Positions 39,584-48,508 are shown, counted from the first letter of the stretch. The stretch is DNA of 64,000 nt from an uncultured Azospirillum sp. (GCF_946480385.1 NZ_CAMLJP010000011.1:1-64000), one strand, 5' to 3'. Made by a program: numbers and translations. Notes: generated by a model not told the origin, from the sequence alone.

Positions 39584-40417
39584 ATGCTGCGGCTTCTGAT
39601 ATCTCTTTTTGGCTCTGCGACTGCGATCACAGTTATTACTACAGGTGTTATTTACTTCTTTCAAACAGACGTGCCTACGTGGCTCCCCGCGCATCCTATT
39701 GAATCAAGCAACGATGCGAGAGAAATTGCCGAGGCATTATCAACTCCTCCGACTCATCTAATGAACATTATGCGCTTTAGTCTTTACCATTGGCAAACAT
39801 TGATAGCAGGGCTGCTTGCATTCTTCGGTGGGCTTGGCGCTCTTGCCGCAGCATACATCGGCGCTCAGGCGCTCAAGGAGCAGACAGCCTCTAGTCAGAA
39901 ATTGGCTCATAGTGAGGTGATAAGGCAGGAAAAAATTAGAACAGGTGACAAAATCAGGCAAGAACGTCAAGTTGCTGCTGCCCTATACTGCGAAATTCGT
40001 AACTTAGTTGGTCATATCAATATCGCCCATCAAAATAGTTTGCACGTACACAAAGAGGGAGACGATGACGATCACAGAGAATATATGAATAGTATCATGT
40101 CCTACGATGACATTCACCTGTTATTTGATGCCATGAGAGGACAAATTGGCCTACTTCCTGTAGATATAGGAGCAAAAATTATAGATTTTTACTATCAAGA
40201 AAGATGGATATCTCGCAGCATACTAGAGTATAAGAATGAAATGCTTAATTCAATGATTGATTCAAAAATAATAAGAGTATTTGTTGGGGATATTGCCTTT
40301 AAGGCGAACGAACTGATCGAAGCTGGCAATGATGCTCTTAAAGCGCTTGATGAACAATTTAATCTAACCAAAGAAACCGCTATCAGAGAATTCGAAGTGA
40401 ACGATTCAGCAATATAG
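39584..40417 (+). CDS. AT-rich membrane protein of unknown function
   Basis: A 277-residue protein from the ATG at 39584; a TTG at 39548 is an alternative. GC content is near 40%, far below the neighbours, which indicates recent transfer. Two hydrophobic helices are evident (about residues 3-24 and 55-80), followed by a charged coiled-coil-like stretch rich in K, E, R and Q (about 80-115) and a soluble helical domain with an acidic EGDDDDHREY segment. The layout is that of a small membrane sensor or effector anchored near its N-terminus. I recognise no family. No partner gene is adjacent on the same strand. Confidence 0.65.
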   Translation: MLRLLISLFGSATAITVITTGVIYFFQTDVPTWLPAHPIESSNDAREIAEALSTPPTHLMNIMRFSLYHWQTLIAGLLAFFGGLGALAAAYIGAQALKEQTASSQKLAHSEVIRQEKIRTGDKIRQERQVAAALYCEIRNLVGHINIAHQNSLHVHKEGDDDDHREYMNSIMSYDDIHLLFDAMRGQIGLLPVDIGAKIIDFYYQERWISRSILEYKNEMLNSMIDSKIIRVFVGDIAFKANELIEAGNDALKALDEQFNLTKETAIREFEVNDSAI

Positions 40418-40736
40418 GATCTCATTTTTATGCCGCTTTCCTCTCCAGTCAGCCAGTCGCGGCGACGGGAAGCCTTGCAGCCAAGGATAGCAGTTCGCAC
40501 ATGATGCTCTGAAATTCCTTTACCGCCCCGCCCCCTCTGGCGCTCGATCGCGACCTCACATAGACAATTAGAACCGCCGGATAGCCGATATGTCTAGCGC
40601 CCGCCATGCCGTGTGATGGTAAGTCGGAGCGGGCGCATCGTCTCAGTCGCTAATTCATCGCGGTGGCGATGGACAGCTATGGCCGGCATGAGGCGCCGGG
40701 TGGACATCGAACTATCGGATGCCAGATCCGCGCTAG
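40418..40736. other. Gene-free stretch in the accessory island
   Basis: Between the AT-rich membrane protein and the DUF6883 gene (convergent) I find no supported gene on either strand. Composition shifts from AT-rich to GC-rich across it. Short open frames here lack ribosome sites and recognisable domains. Confidence 0.5.
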
Positions 40737-41072
40737 CTAAAGGAAGGGATATGCAGTCACGAACCGCGGCGGAGTGCCGTCTGCATCATCGATCCAGATG
40801 GTCCGAATGCAAGGATTTCGTCCATCCGGGGTCGTCAGGGTGCACTCGACGGCATATTTCACACCCAACGGCGACTTGGTGGTTTTCGCGATCACGTTCC
40901 TGACCGGGTGCGCCAACAACGCGGCCTCGAAGGCGGGGACGTTGTCATGGCTGAAGCCGCAAGCCGTGAAGAATTTGGCCTTCGGGCCTCCTTCGGAGTG
41001 ATCGGGTACCAGCAGGTAATGGGTGATCTTCCTAAGGTTTAGCGTCGCCTTGTCGGCGTCAGGCACGTGCAT
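40737..41072 (-). CDS. DUF6883 domain protein
   Basis: A 111-residue protein. The ATG at 41072 overlaps the upstream DUF4926 gene by 14 bases. DUF6883 is recognised from KITHYLLVPDHSEGGPKAKFF near residue 15, ACGFSHDNVPAFEAALLAHP, and CTLTTPDGRNPCIRTIWIDD with a final PRFVTAYPF. DUF6883 and DUF4926 proteins are often encoded side by side in mobile regions and at polymorphic-toxin or toxin-antitoxin-like loci. The YLL.PDH..G..KA.FF block resembles small nuclease-like toxin folds, but no activity is established. Confidence 0.78.
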   Translation of the reverse strand: MHVPDADKATLNLRKITHYLLVPDHSEGGPKAKFFTACGFSHDNVPAFEAALLAHPVRNVIAKTTKSPLGVKYAVECTLTTPDGRNPCIRTIWIDDADGTPPRFVTAYPFL

Positions 41073-41319
41073 TGCGAATGGCGTCCGGCATAACGGTGGC
41101 GACGGTGTGGAAGGGCTTCGCGAACTCGACCTCGTAGGCGGCGCCACCCCGGTACACGCCGACGACGGTCCCCATCGCCCCGGCAGGCAGCACGCCGTCC
41201 TCGGACTCAACCGGCTTGGATAGCTCCACCCGCGTGAGTTCCTCGATCGGCTTGTGCGTTCCGGTGTCGGCCGAGCGCTTGTACGGATTCCATGTGAATC
41301 GCTCCATGGGCTCGGACAT
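41059..41319 (-). CDS. DUF4926 domain protein
   Basis: An 86-residue protein starting MSEPMERFTWNPYKRSADTG behind GGGGAGG (41319). The DUF4926 core is ELTRVELSKPVESEDGVLPAGAMGTVVGVY and AAYEVEFAKPFHTVATVMPD, a small SH3-like barrel. It overlaps the DUF6883 gene downstream, so the two are translationally coupled. Its ribosome site lies inside an IS1-family transposase remnant, which suggests that insertion brought the promoter region into place. If the pair is toxin-antitoxin-like, this smaller first gene would be the antidote. Confidence 0.75.
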   Translation of the reverse strand: MSEPMERFTWNPYKRSADTGTHKPIEELTRVELSKPVESEDGVLPAGAMGTVVGVYRGGAAYEVEFAKPFHTVATVMPDAIRNARA

Positions 41320-41542
41320 CACAACCTCCCCTGCCGATAGCGGCCCTTGTGTGACTTTGGAACGTCGCCAAAGAGCTTGATGAGCGGGCATGGTCAACGT
41401 CCCCGCCGAAGGCTCCTTCGGCCGCTTCCAGATACGCTTTGTGCCCGTCCGTGGCGATCTGCACCCGGTTGTTCAGCCGGATGCGCAGGTCGTCCATGAG
41501 CAGGATGGCGGACTGCCTAGGGGCCCTTTGGGCATGGCTCAA
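41319..41542 (-). mobile_element. Remnant of an IS1-family transposase gene
   Basis: The minus strand encodes LLMDDLRIRLNNRVQIATDG and HKAYLEAAEGAFGGDVDHA, a conserved part of IS1-family DDE transposases. The frame then shifts: KLFGDVPKSHKGRYRQGRL, the next conserved block, is in another frame and ends at a TGA overlapping the DUF4926 start. Both ends of the transposase are missing and no terminal repeats are seen, so it is a dead fragment. Confidence 0.72.
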
Positions 41543-41730
41543 TTCTCTTCCCGACCGCCGTCGGACAACGGCTCTTTGACAACGTCTCCCGTCTCGATAT
41601 CAATGATCTGCACTTCGTTATAGGTGCCTTGTTGGCGGAGTTCGTTGGCCTTCTTAAGCGCACCTTCGAGGGTGTCCCGCTTCAGGCCCATAACACCGAC
41701 TTGAGAACTCCCAGTGATGTGATAGCGCAT
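41539..41730 (-). CDS. Small conserved hypothetical protein
   Basis: A 63-residue protein beginning MRYHITGSSQVGVMGLKRDT behind a strong GGAGGAAG site. It continues with a helix (LEGALKKANELRQQGTY) and a beta hairpin (EVQIIDIETGDVV). Short proteins with this helix-strand layout are widespread in alphaproteobacteria; I know of no function. It is complete and, unlike the neighbouring transposase remnant, appears intact. Confidence 0.55.
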   Translation of the reverse strand: MRYHITGSSQVGVMGLKRDTLEGALKKANELRQQGTYNEVQIIDIETGDVVKEPLSDGGREEN

Positions 41731-41980
41731 TCCCGCTTCCTCCTCCGTTATGCTTTCCGTTGAGCATATAGGATCGTGCAGCCGGATGCGAACGCCCTAC
41801 GCGCGAGGATGGCACCCCACCCGAATAGTCCATCCCCCGCGAACGGCCACCCCCACCCCTCCCCGATTGTTCGCCCCGGCTGAATTCTGTTCCCAGCCGC
41901 AGCGGCTTTATCCCACCCGGACGCTTGCACATTATTGCTCTTGCCGCATTGCAGGAGGGGCGCCAGGGCGCCGGATCGGG

Positions 41981-42742
41981 ATGGAACGTTCACGCACGTC
42001 GCTGAAAGTGGAGGGTCGCGAGGTTCCGCTGTGCCTGTATCGGCCGGCGCTTTCCGGAGCGCTGCCGGGCGTGCTGTATTTCCACGGCGGCGGATTCACC
42101 TCCGGGTCGGTCGAGGATGTCGAGGTGCCGGCAATGGCGCTGGCGGAGAGCATTCCGGCGCTGGTGGTGGCGGTCGGCTATGCGCTGGCCCCCGCCCATC
42201 CCTTTCCCGCCGCCATCGAGGATGCCCATGCCGCAGCCCTCTGGCTGGCGGAGCGGGCCGGGCCGCTGGGCGTCGCCGGGCATGATGCCGGCGGGCATGT
42301 CGCGGTGTCGCTCACCCTGCTCGCCCGCGACCGCGGCGGGCCGGAGATCGCGGCGCAGGCGCTGCTCGGGCCGATGCTCGACCCCAGCCTGACGCGCGTC
42401 GGCGACGGAGAGGGCAGCGTGACGGACTGTGCGCGCTGTTACCGCGCCTATCTGCCGGAGGCGGCGCTGCGGCTGCATCCCTATGCCGCTCCCCTGGAAT
42501 CGCGCCGGCTCGGCCGGCTGCCGCCGATCATGATCGCCACAGCGCAGAACGACGTGCTGCGGCCGGAGGCGGAAAGCTATGCCGCCCGGCTGATCGACGC
42601 CGGGGTGCCGACCGAGGTCACCCGCTTCACCGGCGTCACCCATGCCGGGCTCGCCCAACACGCGCCGGCGCTGGCCGCCGCCGCCGACTTCTTCCGGCGC
42701 CGCCTGACCGGCGCCCATCCCGACACTTCGAGCCACAGGTAA
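41981..42742 (+). CDS. Alpha/beta hydrolase, hormone-sensitive-lipase-like, with aspartate at the nucleophile position
   Basis: A 253-residue protein. The oxyanion motif HGGG is at residues 35-38 (VLYFHGGGFTSGS), followed by GYALAPAHPFPAAIED. The nucleophile elbow reads GHDAGG at 100-105, so Asp102 stands where esterases have serine (GDSAGG). The acid and base are probably Asp191 (QNDVLRPEA) and His221 (GVTHAG). An aspartate nucleophile is seen in dehalogenase and epoxide-hydrolase branches of the fold, but those lack HGGG. The enzyme is therefore either not a classical esterase or inactive. It is four bases upstream of the RND adaptor gene and shares its transcript. Confidence 0.8.
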   Translation: MERSRTSLKVEGREVPLCLYRPALSGALPGVLYFHGGGFTSGSVEDVEVPAMALAESIPALVVAVGYALAPAHPFPAAIEDAHAAALWLAERAGPLGVAGHDAGGHVAVSLTLLARDRGGPEIAAQALLGPMLDPSLTRVGDGEGSVTDCARCYRAYLPEAALRLHPYAAPLESRRLGRLPPIMIATAQNDVLRPEAESYAARLIDAGVPTEVTRFTGVTHAGLAQHAPALAAAADFFRRRLTGAHPDTSSHR

Positions 42743-42746
42743 GCCC

Positions 42747-43916
42747 ATGTCCCGCAAAACACTTTCCCTATTGATCGCGGCCGGCGTTTCCGTGGCGGCA
42801 CTGACCGGCGCCGTCACCTTGCGCAGCCCGGCCGAGGCACAAACCGCCTCCGAATCCCCCGCCCCGCCGCCGGCCGAGGTGGATGTCGCCACCGTGCTGG
42901 CCCGACCGGTGACGGATTGGCAGTCCTATTCCGGCCGGCTGGAGGCGGTGGACCGCGTCGATATCCGGCCGCAGGTCCCCGGCACCATCGTCGCCGTGCA
43001 TTTCCGCAACGGCGCTCTGGTGAAGAAGGGCGACGTGCTGTTCACCATCGACCCCCGCCCCTATGAGGCGGAGGTGGCGCGGGCCGAGGCGCAGGTCGCC
43101 GCGGCGCAGGCGCGGGTGCGGCTGACCGCGGCCGACCTCGACCGCGCGCAGAAGCTGGTGCGCGACGACACCATCTCGCGCAGCACCATGGACCAGAAGG
43201 ACAATGCCGCCCGCGAGGCGACCGCCAATTTGAAGGCGGCGCAGGCGGCGCTGGAGATCGCGCGGCTCAATCTCGGCTACACGCGGGTGACGGCGCCGGT
43301 GTCGGGCCGGGTGTCGCGGGCGGAACGGACGGTCGGCAACGTGGTCGCCGCCGGTGCCGCCGCGGAGCCGCTGACCACGCTGGTGTCGGAATCGCCGATC
43401 TACGCCTCCTTCGACGTCGATGAGCAGACCTATCTGCGCCACATCGCGCCGATGCGCGATTCCGGGACGATCCCGGTCCGGCTCGGCCTTGCCAACGAGG
43501 AGGATTACTCGCGCGACGGCATGGTGGAGTATGTCGACAACCGGCTGGACAGCGTGTCCGGCACCATCCGCGTGCGCGCCCGCTTCGACAATGACGACGG
43601 CGTGCTGGTGCCGGGGCTCTATGCGCGGGTGAAGGTGGGGGGCACCAAGCCCTATGACGCGCTGCTGGTCGATGACCGCGCCATCGGCACCGACCAGGAC
43701 AAGAAGTTCGTCCTGGTGGTGACGCAGGAGAACAAGGTGGAGTACCGGCCGGTGAAGCTCGGCGCGCTGCAGAACGGGCTGCGCGTGGTGACCGACGGGC
43801 TGGCGGCCGGCGAGCGCGTGGTCGTCAACGGCACCCAGCACGCCCGGCCGGGCATGGCGGTCACGCCGAAGATGGTCGCCATGGGGACCGAGAAGACCCA
43901 GACGGCGGCACGGTAA
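42747..43916 (+). CDS. RND efflux periplasmic adaptor subunit
   Basis: A 389-residue membrane-fusion protein of the AcrA/MexA/MexE type. A signal peptide ends near PAEA-Q and has no lipobox cysteine. The lipoyl halves are VDIRPQVPGTIVAVHFRNGALVKKGDVLFTID and YTRVTAPVSGRVSRAERTVGN, flanking an alpha-helical hairpin (about 95-165). The barrel and membrane-proximal parts follow, ending VVVNGTQHARPGMAV. It bridges the pump in the next gene to an outer-membrane channel encoded elsewhere. Confidence 0.93.
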   Translation: MSRKTLSLLIAAGVSVAALTGAVTLRSPAEAQTASESPAPPPAEVDVATVLARPVTDWQSYSGRLEAVDRVDIRPQVPGTIVAVHFRNGALVKKGDVLFTIDPRPYEAEVARAEAQVAAAQARVRLTAADLDRAQKLVRDDTISRSTMDQKDNAAREATANLKAAQAALEIARLNLGYTRVTAPVSGRVSRAERTVGNVVAAGAAAEPLTTLVSESPIYASFDVDEQTYLRHIAPMRDSGTIPVRLGLANEEDYSRDGMVEYVDNRLDSVSGTIRVRARFDNDDGVLVPGLYARVKVGGTKPYDALLVDDRAIGTDQDKKFVLVVTQENKVEYRPVKLGALQNGLRVVTDGLAAGERVVVNGTQHARPGMAVTPKMVAMGTEKTQTAAR

Positions 43917-44030
43917 GACACGAACCCAGGAAAGACGAACAAGGGCATGCGCGTTGGCTGGCCCTCCTCGCCCGGCATTCCTTGCTGGACGCGGGGAGGG
44001 ATGGGGAGCGTGCAGCCTGGGAGACCCCAG

Positions 44031-47000
44031 ATGAACATCTCGAAATTCTTCATCGACAGGCCGATCTTTGCTGCGGTGCTGTCGGTGGCGCTGTTCCTGG
44101 CGGGGGCCATCGCGCTGTTCCGCCTGCCGATTTCCGAATATCCGGAGGTGGTGCCGCCGTCCGTCGTGGTGCGCGCGCAGTTCCCCGGCGCCAACCCCAA
44201 GGTGATCGCCGAGACCGTCGCCTCCCCGCTGGAGGAGCAGATCAACGGCGTCGAAGGCATGCTCTATATGCAGTCGCAGGCGAACAGCGACGGCAACATG
44301 GCGCTGACCGTGACCTTCAGGCTGGGCACCGATCCGGACAAGGCGCAGCAGCTGGTGCAGAACCGCGTGGCCCAGGCGATGCCGCGGCTGCCGGCCGACG
44401 TGCAGCGGCTGGGCGTCACCACGGTGAAAAGCTCGCCGACGCTGACCATGGTCGTGCATCTGCTGTCGCCCAACGACCGCTATGACATGACCTACCTGCG
44501 CAACTACGCGGTGCTGAACGTCAAGGACCGGCTGAGCCGCATCCAGGGCGTCGGCGAGGTGCAGGTGTGGGGCGCCGGCGACTATGCCATGCGGGTGTGG
44601 CTCGATCCGGGGAAGGTGGCGCAGCGCGGGCTGACCGCCACCGACGTGGTGAATGCCATCCGCGAACAGAATGTCCAGGTGGCGGCCGGCGTGATCGGCG
44701 CGTCGCCCTCGCTGCCCGACGTGCCGCTGCAGCTGTCGATCAACGCGCGCGGCCGGCTGAAGACCGCCGACGAGTTCGGCGACATCGTGCTGAAGACCGG
44801 CGAGGACGGCGGCGTCACCCGCCTGCGCGACGTGGCGCGGGTGGAGCTGGCGGCGGCGCAGTATGGTCTGCGCTCGCTGCTCGACAACAAGCCGGCGGTG
44901 GCGATGGCAATCACCCAGACGCCGGACGCCAACGCGCTCGCCATCTCCGACGAGGTGCGCAGCGTGATGGCGGAGTTGAAGGCCGACATGCCGGAAGGCG
45001 TCGATTACTCCATCGTCTACGACCCGACGCAGTTCGTCCGCTCCTCCATCGAGGCGGTGGTGCACACGCTGCTGGAGGCGGTGGCGCTGGTGGTGCTGGT
45101 GGTGATCGTCTTCCTGCAGACCTGGCGGGCGTCGATCATTCCGCTGCTGGCGGTGCCGATCTCCATCGTCGGCACCTTCTCGCTGCTGCTGGCCTTCGGC
45201 TTCTCGATCAACGCGCTGTCGCTGTTCGGCATGGTGCTGGCCATCGGCATCGTCGTCGACGACGCCATCGTCGTGGTCGAGAATGTTGAGCGCAACATCG
45301 AGTCCGGCCTGTCCGCCCGCGACGCCACCATCCGCGCCATGCAGGAGGTCAGCGGGCCGATCATCGCCATCGCGCTGACCCTGGTCGCCGTCTTCGTGCC
45401 GCTGGCGGCGATGACCGGCCTCAGCGGCGAGTTCTACAAGCAGTTCGCGATGACCATTGCGATCTCCACGGTGATTTCCGCCTTCAACTCGCTGACCCTG
45501 TCGCCGGCCTTGTCGGCGGTGCTGCTGCGCGGCCATGACCAGCCGCAGGACTGGCTGACCCGCGCGATGAACCGGGTGTTCGGCGGCTTCTTCCGGCTGT
45601 TCAACCGGGTGTTCCACAAGGCGTCGGACGGTTATGGCCGCGGCGTGGGCGGGGTGGTGCGGCGCAAGGGCGTGATGCTGGCGGTCTATGCGCTGCTGAT
45701 CGGCGCCACGGTGCTGCTCGGCCGCACGGTGCCGTCGGGCTTCGTGCCGATGCAGGACAAGGAGTATCTGATCAGCTTCGCCCAGCTTCCCAACGGCGCC
45801 TCGCTCGACCGGACGGAGGCGGTGATCCGCGAGATGACCGATATCGCGCTGAAGCGCCCCGGCGTGCAGAGCGCGGTGGCCTTCCCGGGCCTGTCGGTCA
45901 ACGGCTTCACCAACTCGTCCAGCGCCGGCATCGTCTTCGTCACGCTGAAGCCGTTTGCCGAACGCCATGACCCGTCGCTGTCGGCCGGCGCCATCGCCAA
46001 GGATCTGCAGCAGCGCTATGCCGGGCTGAAGGAAGCCTTCGTCGCCATCTTCCCGCCGCCGCCGGTGATGGGTCTGGGGCAGCTCGGCGGCTTCAAGATG
46101 CAGCTGGAGGATCGCGGGAATCTTGGCTACGAGGCGCTGAGCAATGCGGTGAACGCCTTCGTCAAGCGGGCGGCGCAGACGCCGGAGCTGGGGCCGACCT
46201 TCTCGTCCTACCAGATCAACGTGCCGCAGCTGGACGTCGATCTCGACCGGGTGAAGGCCAAGCAGCTGGGCGTCAATGTCGCCGACGTGTTCGACACCAT
46301 GCAGATCTATCTGGGGTCACTCTACGTCAACGACTTCAACGCCTTTGGCCGTGTCTATCAGGTGCGGGTGCAGGCCGACGCGCCGTTCCGCGACCATGCC
46401 GACGACATCGGGCTGTTGAAGACCCGCAACGCGGCGGGGACCATGGTGCCGCTGTCGTCGCTGGTGACGGTGCAGCCCAGCTATGGGCCGGAAATGGTGG
46501 TGCGCTACAACGGCTTCACCGCCGCCGACGTCAATGGCGGGCCGGCGCCGGGCTATTCGTCGGGACAGGCGGAAGCAGCGGCGGAGCGCATCGCGGCGGA
46601 GGTGCTGCCGCGCGGCGTCAAGCTGGAATGGACCGACCTGACCTATCAGAAGATCCTGGTCGGCAATGCGGGCTTGTGGGTCTTCCCGATCAGCGTGCTG
46701 CTGGTGTTCCTGGTGCTGGCCGCGCAGTACGAGAGCCTGACGCTGCCGCTCGCCATCCTGCTGATCGTGCCGATGAGCGTGCTGTCGGCGCTGTTCGGGG
46801 TGTGGCTGACGGGGGGCGACAACAACATCTTCACGCAGATCGGCTTCATGGTGCTGGTCGGTCTGTCGGCGAAGAACGCCATCCTGATCGTCGAGTTCGC
46901 CCGCGAACTGGAGCAGGAGGGGCGCAGCGTGGTGCAGGCGGCGATCGAGGCGAGCCGGTTGCGGCTGCGGCCGATCCTGATGACCTCCATCGCCTTCATC

Positions 47001-47219
47001 ATGGGCGTGGTGCCGCTGGTCACCTCCACCGGCGCCGGTGCCGAGATGCGGCACGCCATGGGTGTGGCGGTGTTCGCCGGCATGATCGGCGTGACGCTGT
47101 TCGGTCTGGTGCTGACCCCGGTGTTCTACGTGCTGCTGCGCAAGCTGGCCGGGGCGGAGCGTCGGGTGGAAGCGCCGGCGGAAGGCGGGGTGCCGCCGGC
47201 GGAGTGGAAGATGGGGTGA
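44031..47219 (+). CDS. RND multidrug efflux pump (HAE1 family)
   Basis: A 1062-residue inner-membrane proton/drug antiporter of the AcrB/MexF type. The ATG at 44031 (MNISKFFIDRPIFAAVLSVA) follows GGGAG; an earlier in-frame ATG at 43947 is less likely. Twelve helices and two large periplasmic loops are evident. The proton-relay aspartates are in GIVVDDAIVVVENVERN in TM4, with the matching lysine in LVGLSAKNAILIVEFA in TM10. No TolC-type channel gene or TetR regulator is adjacent. A rho-independent terminator follows. Confidence 0.95.
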   Translation: MNISKFFIDRPIFAAVLSVALFLAGAIALFRLPISEYPEVVPPSVVVRAQFPGANPKVIAETVASPLEEQINGVEGMLYMQSQANSDGNMALTVTFRLGTDPDKAQQLVQNRVAQAMPRLPADVQRLGVTTVKSSPTLTMVVHLLSPNDRYDMTYLRNYAVLNVKDRLSRIQGVGEVQVWGAGDYAMRVWLDPGKVAQRGLTATDVVNAIREQNVQVAAGVIGASPSLPDVPLQLSINARGRLKTADEFGDIVLKTGEDGGVTRLRDVARVELAAAQYGLRSLLDNKPAVAMAITQTPDANALAISDEVRSVMAELKADMPEGVDYSIVYDPTQFVRSSIEAVVHTLLEAVALVVLVVIVFLQTWRASIIPLLAVPISIVGTFSLLLAFGFSINALSLFGMVLAIGIVVDDAIVVVENVERNIESGLSARDATIRAMQEVSGPIIAIALTLVAVFVPLAAMTGLSGEFYKQFAMTIAISTVISAFNSLTLSPALSAVLLRGHDQPQDWLTRAMNRVFGGFFRLFNRVFHKASDGYGRGVGGVVRRKGVMLAVYALLIGATVLLGRTVPSGFVPMQDKEYLISFAQLPNGASLDRTEAVIREMTDIALKRPGVQSAVAFPGLSVNGFTNSSSAGIVFVTLKPFAERHDPSLSAGAIAKDLQQRYAGLKEAFVAIFPPPPVMGLGQLGGFKMQLEDRGNLGYEALSNAVNAFVKRAAQTPELGPTFSSYQINVPQLDVDLDRVKAKQLGVNVADVFDTMQIYLGSLYVNDFNAFGRVYQVRVQADAPFRDHADDIGLLKTRNAAGTMVPLSSLVTVQPSYGPEMVVRYNGFTAADVNGGPAPGYSSGQAEAAAERIAAEVLPRGVKLEWTDLTYQKILVGNAGLWVFPISVLLVFLVLAAQYESLTLPLAILLIVPMSVLSALFGVWLTGGDNNIFTQIGFMVLVGLSAKNAILIVEFARELEQEGRSVVQAAIEASRLRLRPILMTSIAFIMGVVPLVTSTGAGAEMRHAMGVAVFAGMIGVTLFGLVLTPVFYVLLRKLAGAERRVEAPAEGGVPPAEWKMG

Positions 47220-47240
47220 ATGACGAGGGTTGAATGATAA

Positions 47241-47278
47241 GGGCGGCGCGGCCTCAACAGGGCGGCGCCGCCCTTTTT
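47241..47278 (+). terminator. Rho-independent terminator of the RND operon
   Basis: GGGCGGCGC (47241-47249) pairs with GCGCCGCCC (47265-47273), followed by TTTTT. It lies 21 bases after the pump stop and reaches the stop of the convergent LacI gene. Confidence 0.85.
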
Positions 47279-48366
47279 CATTCATCAGGCAGCATGTTTT
47301 TCGGCAGGTTTTCGCGGAAGATCACTTCCGCTCTCGGGCTTTCCACGCCCTGCATGGGCGGCCGGCCGGCGCGGAGATTGGTGAAGATGCCGACGCAGGC
47401 CGACAGGGTGTTGCGCGGATCCTGGGTGATGACCGCATCCAGCGTGCCGTCGATCAGCAGGCCGCGCGTCTCGTTGGTCAGGCCGTGGCCGATGAAGACC
47501 ATTTCACGCTCGCGTCGCGTCTCCTTCAGGGCGCGGGCGACGCCCTCCGCACCGCCGCCGATGTTGTAGACGCCGGCAAGGTCGGGGTGCAGGCCCAGCA
47601 GCATGCGGGTCTGCCGATAGCTTTTCCCCTCGTCGTCATGGCCTTCGCGCAGGCCGACCACCTCGATGTCGGGGGCGGTTTCCTTCAGGACGTTGAAGAA
47701 ACCCATCTCGCGGTCCTCATGCGCGCGGTAGCTGAGGCTGCCGGCGATCATCGCCACCTTGGCCGGGCGATGCTTCAGGAAACGCGCGATCAGATAGCCG
47801 GCGGTGCGGCCGGCCGCGCGGTTGTCCAGCCCGACATAGCCGGCGCGCCGGCAGTTCAGGATGTCGGAGATCAGCGTCACGCTCGGCACATTGCGGTCGG
47901 CCAGCGCGTCCACCGCCTCGCGCACCGCCGGATGCTCCAGCGCCATGAAGGCGACGCCGTCGGCGCGGCGGCCATGCTGGAACAGGCTGCGCGCCAGAAG
48001 TTCCGGATTGAAGCTCTTGATGAACTCCACCTGCGCCTTGACGCCGTGCGGGGCGAGGGTGGCATCGGCGCGCCGGATCATCTCCCCCAGCCCGGTCAGG
48101 AAGCGGTTGTTGCCGGCGGGCAGCAGGAAGGACAGCCGCATCGGCTTCTGCCCCGCCGCGGCATAAAGCTCGGCGTCCGGCAGATAGTCGAGGTCCGCCG
48201 CCGCCTTCAGCACGCGCTGCACGGTGGCGGCGCGCACCCCCGGCCGGTGGTTCAGCACGCGGTCGACCGTGGCGGTGGACACGCCGGCGGCCTGCGCGAT
48301 GTCGGCCACCCGCGGCAGGCCGCGCGCACCCGTGCCGGTTTCCGGATCATCCTTCAGTGAAACCAT
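47278..48366 (-). CDS. LacI-family transcriptional regulator
   Basis: A 362-residue regulator from the ATG at 48366. The HTH and hinge are VADIAQAAGVSTATVDRVLN and PGVRAATVQRVLKAAADLDYLPD (about residues 20-62). A periplasmic-binding-like effector domain follows, with LSFLLPAGNNRFLTGLGEMI and VAMIAGSLSYRAHEDREMGF; the inducer is presumably a sugar or sugar acid. It is divergent from the TRAP transporter genes and is the likely local repressor of that operon. Confidence 0.9.
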   Translation of the reverse strand: MVSLKDDPETGTGARGLPRVADIAQAAGVSTATVDRVLNHRPGVRAATVQRVLKAAADLDYLPDAELYAAAGQKPMRLSFLLPAGNNRFLTGLGEMIRRADATLAPHGVKAQVEFIKSFNPELLARSLFQHGRRADGVAFMALEHPAVREAVDALADRNVPSVTLISDILNCRRAGYVGLDNRAAGRTAGYLIARFLKHRPAKVAMIAGSLSYRAHEDREMGFFNVLKETAPDIEVVGLREGHDDEGKSYRQTRMLLGLHPDLAGVYNIGGGAEGVARALKETRREREMVFIGHGLTNETRGLLIDGTLDAVITQDPRNTLSACVGIFTNLRAGRPPMQGVESPRAEVIFRENLPKNMLPDE

Positions 48367-48508
48367 CAAAAACCATCAATTTCGGCGTTTGACACCTGTC
48401 GGTGCTGGACATACCGTCCATCCAACAATCATCAATTGACATCAGATCACATCAGAAACGCAAGGCCGAAAACAGCAACGTCGGCCGGTAATCCATGGGA
48501 GGTTTGAA
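48367..48508. promoter_or_regulatory. lacI-like/TRAP divergent promoter region
   Basis: The 142-base gap contains the inverted repeat TGGAC-N5-GTCCA (48406-48420), a direct repeat of AACCATCAA (48361-48369 and 48371-48379), and the palindrome TCAATTGA near 48433. LacI-family operators are typically 14-20 base palindromes, so TGGAC-N5-GTCCA is the best candidate. The assignment is inference. Confidence 0.4.

Noticed and set aside
40613..40903. A 96-codon plus-strand open frame near the DUF6883 gene
   Set aside because: It has no ribosome site or domain and is largely antisense to the DUF6883 gene.
42768..45968. A 1066-codon open frame on the minus strand
   Set aside because: It is antisense to the RND adaptor and pump, has low-complexity composition and no recognisable domain.
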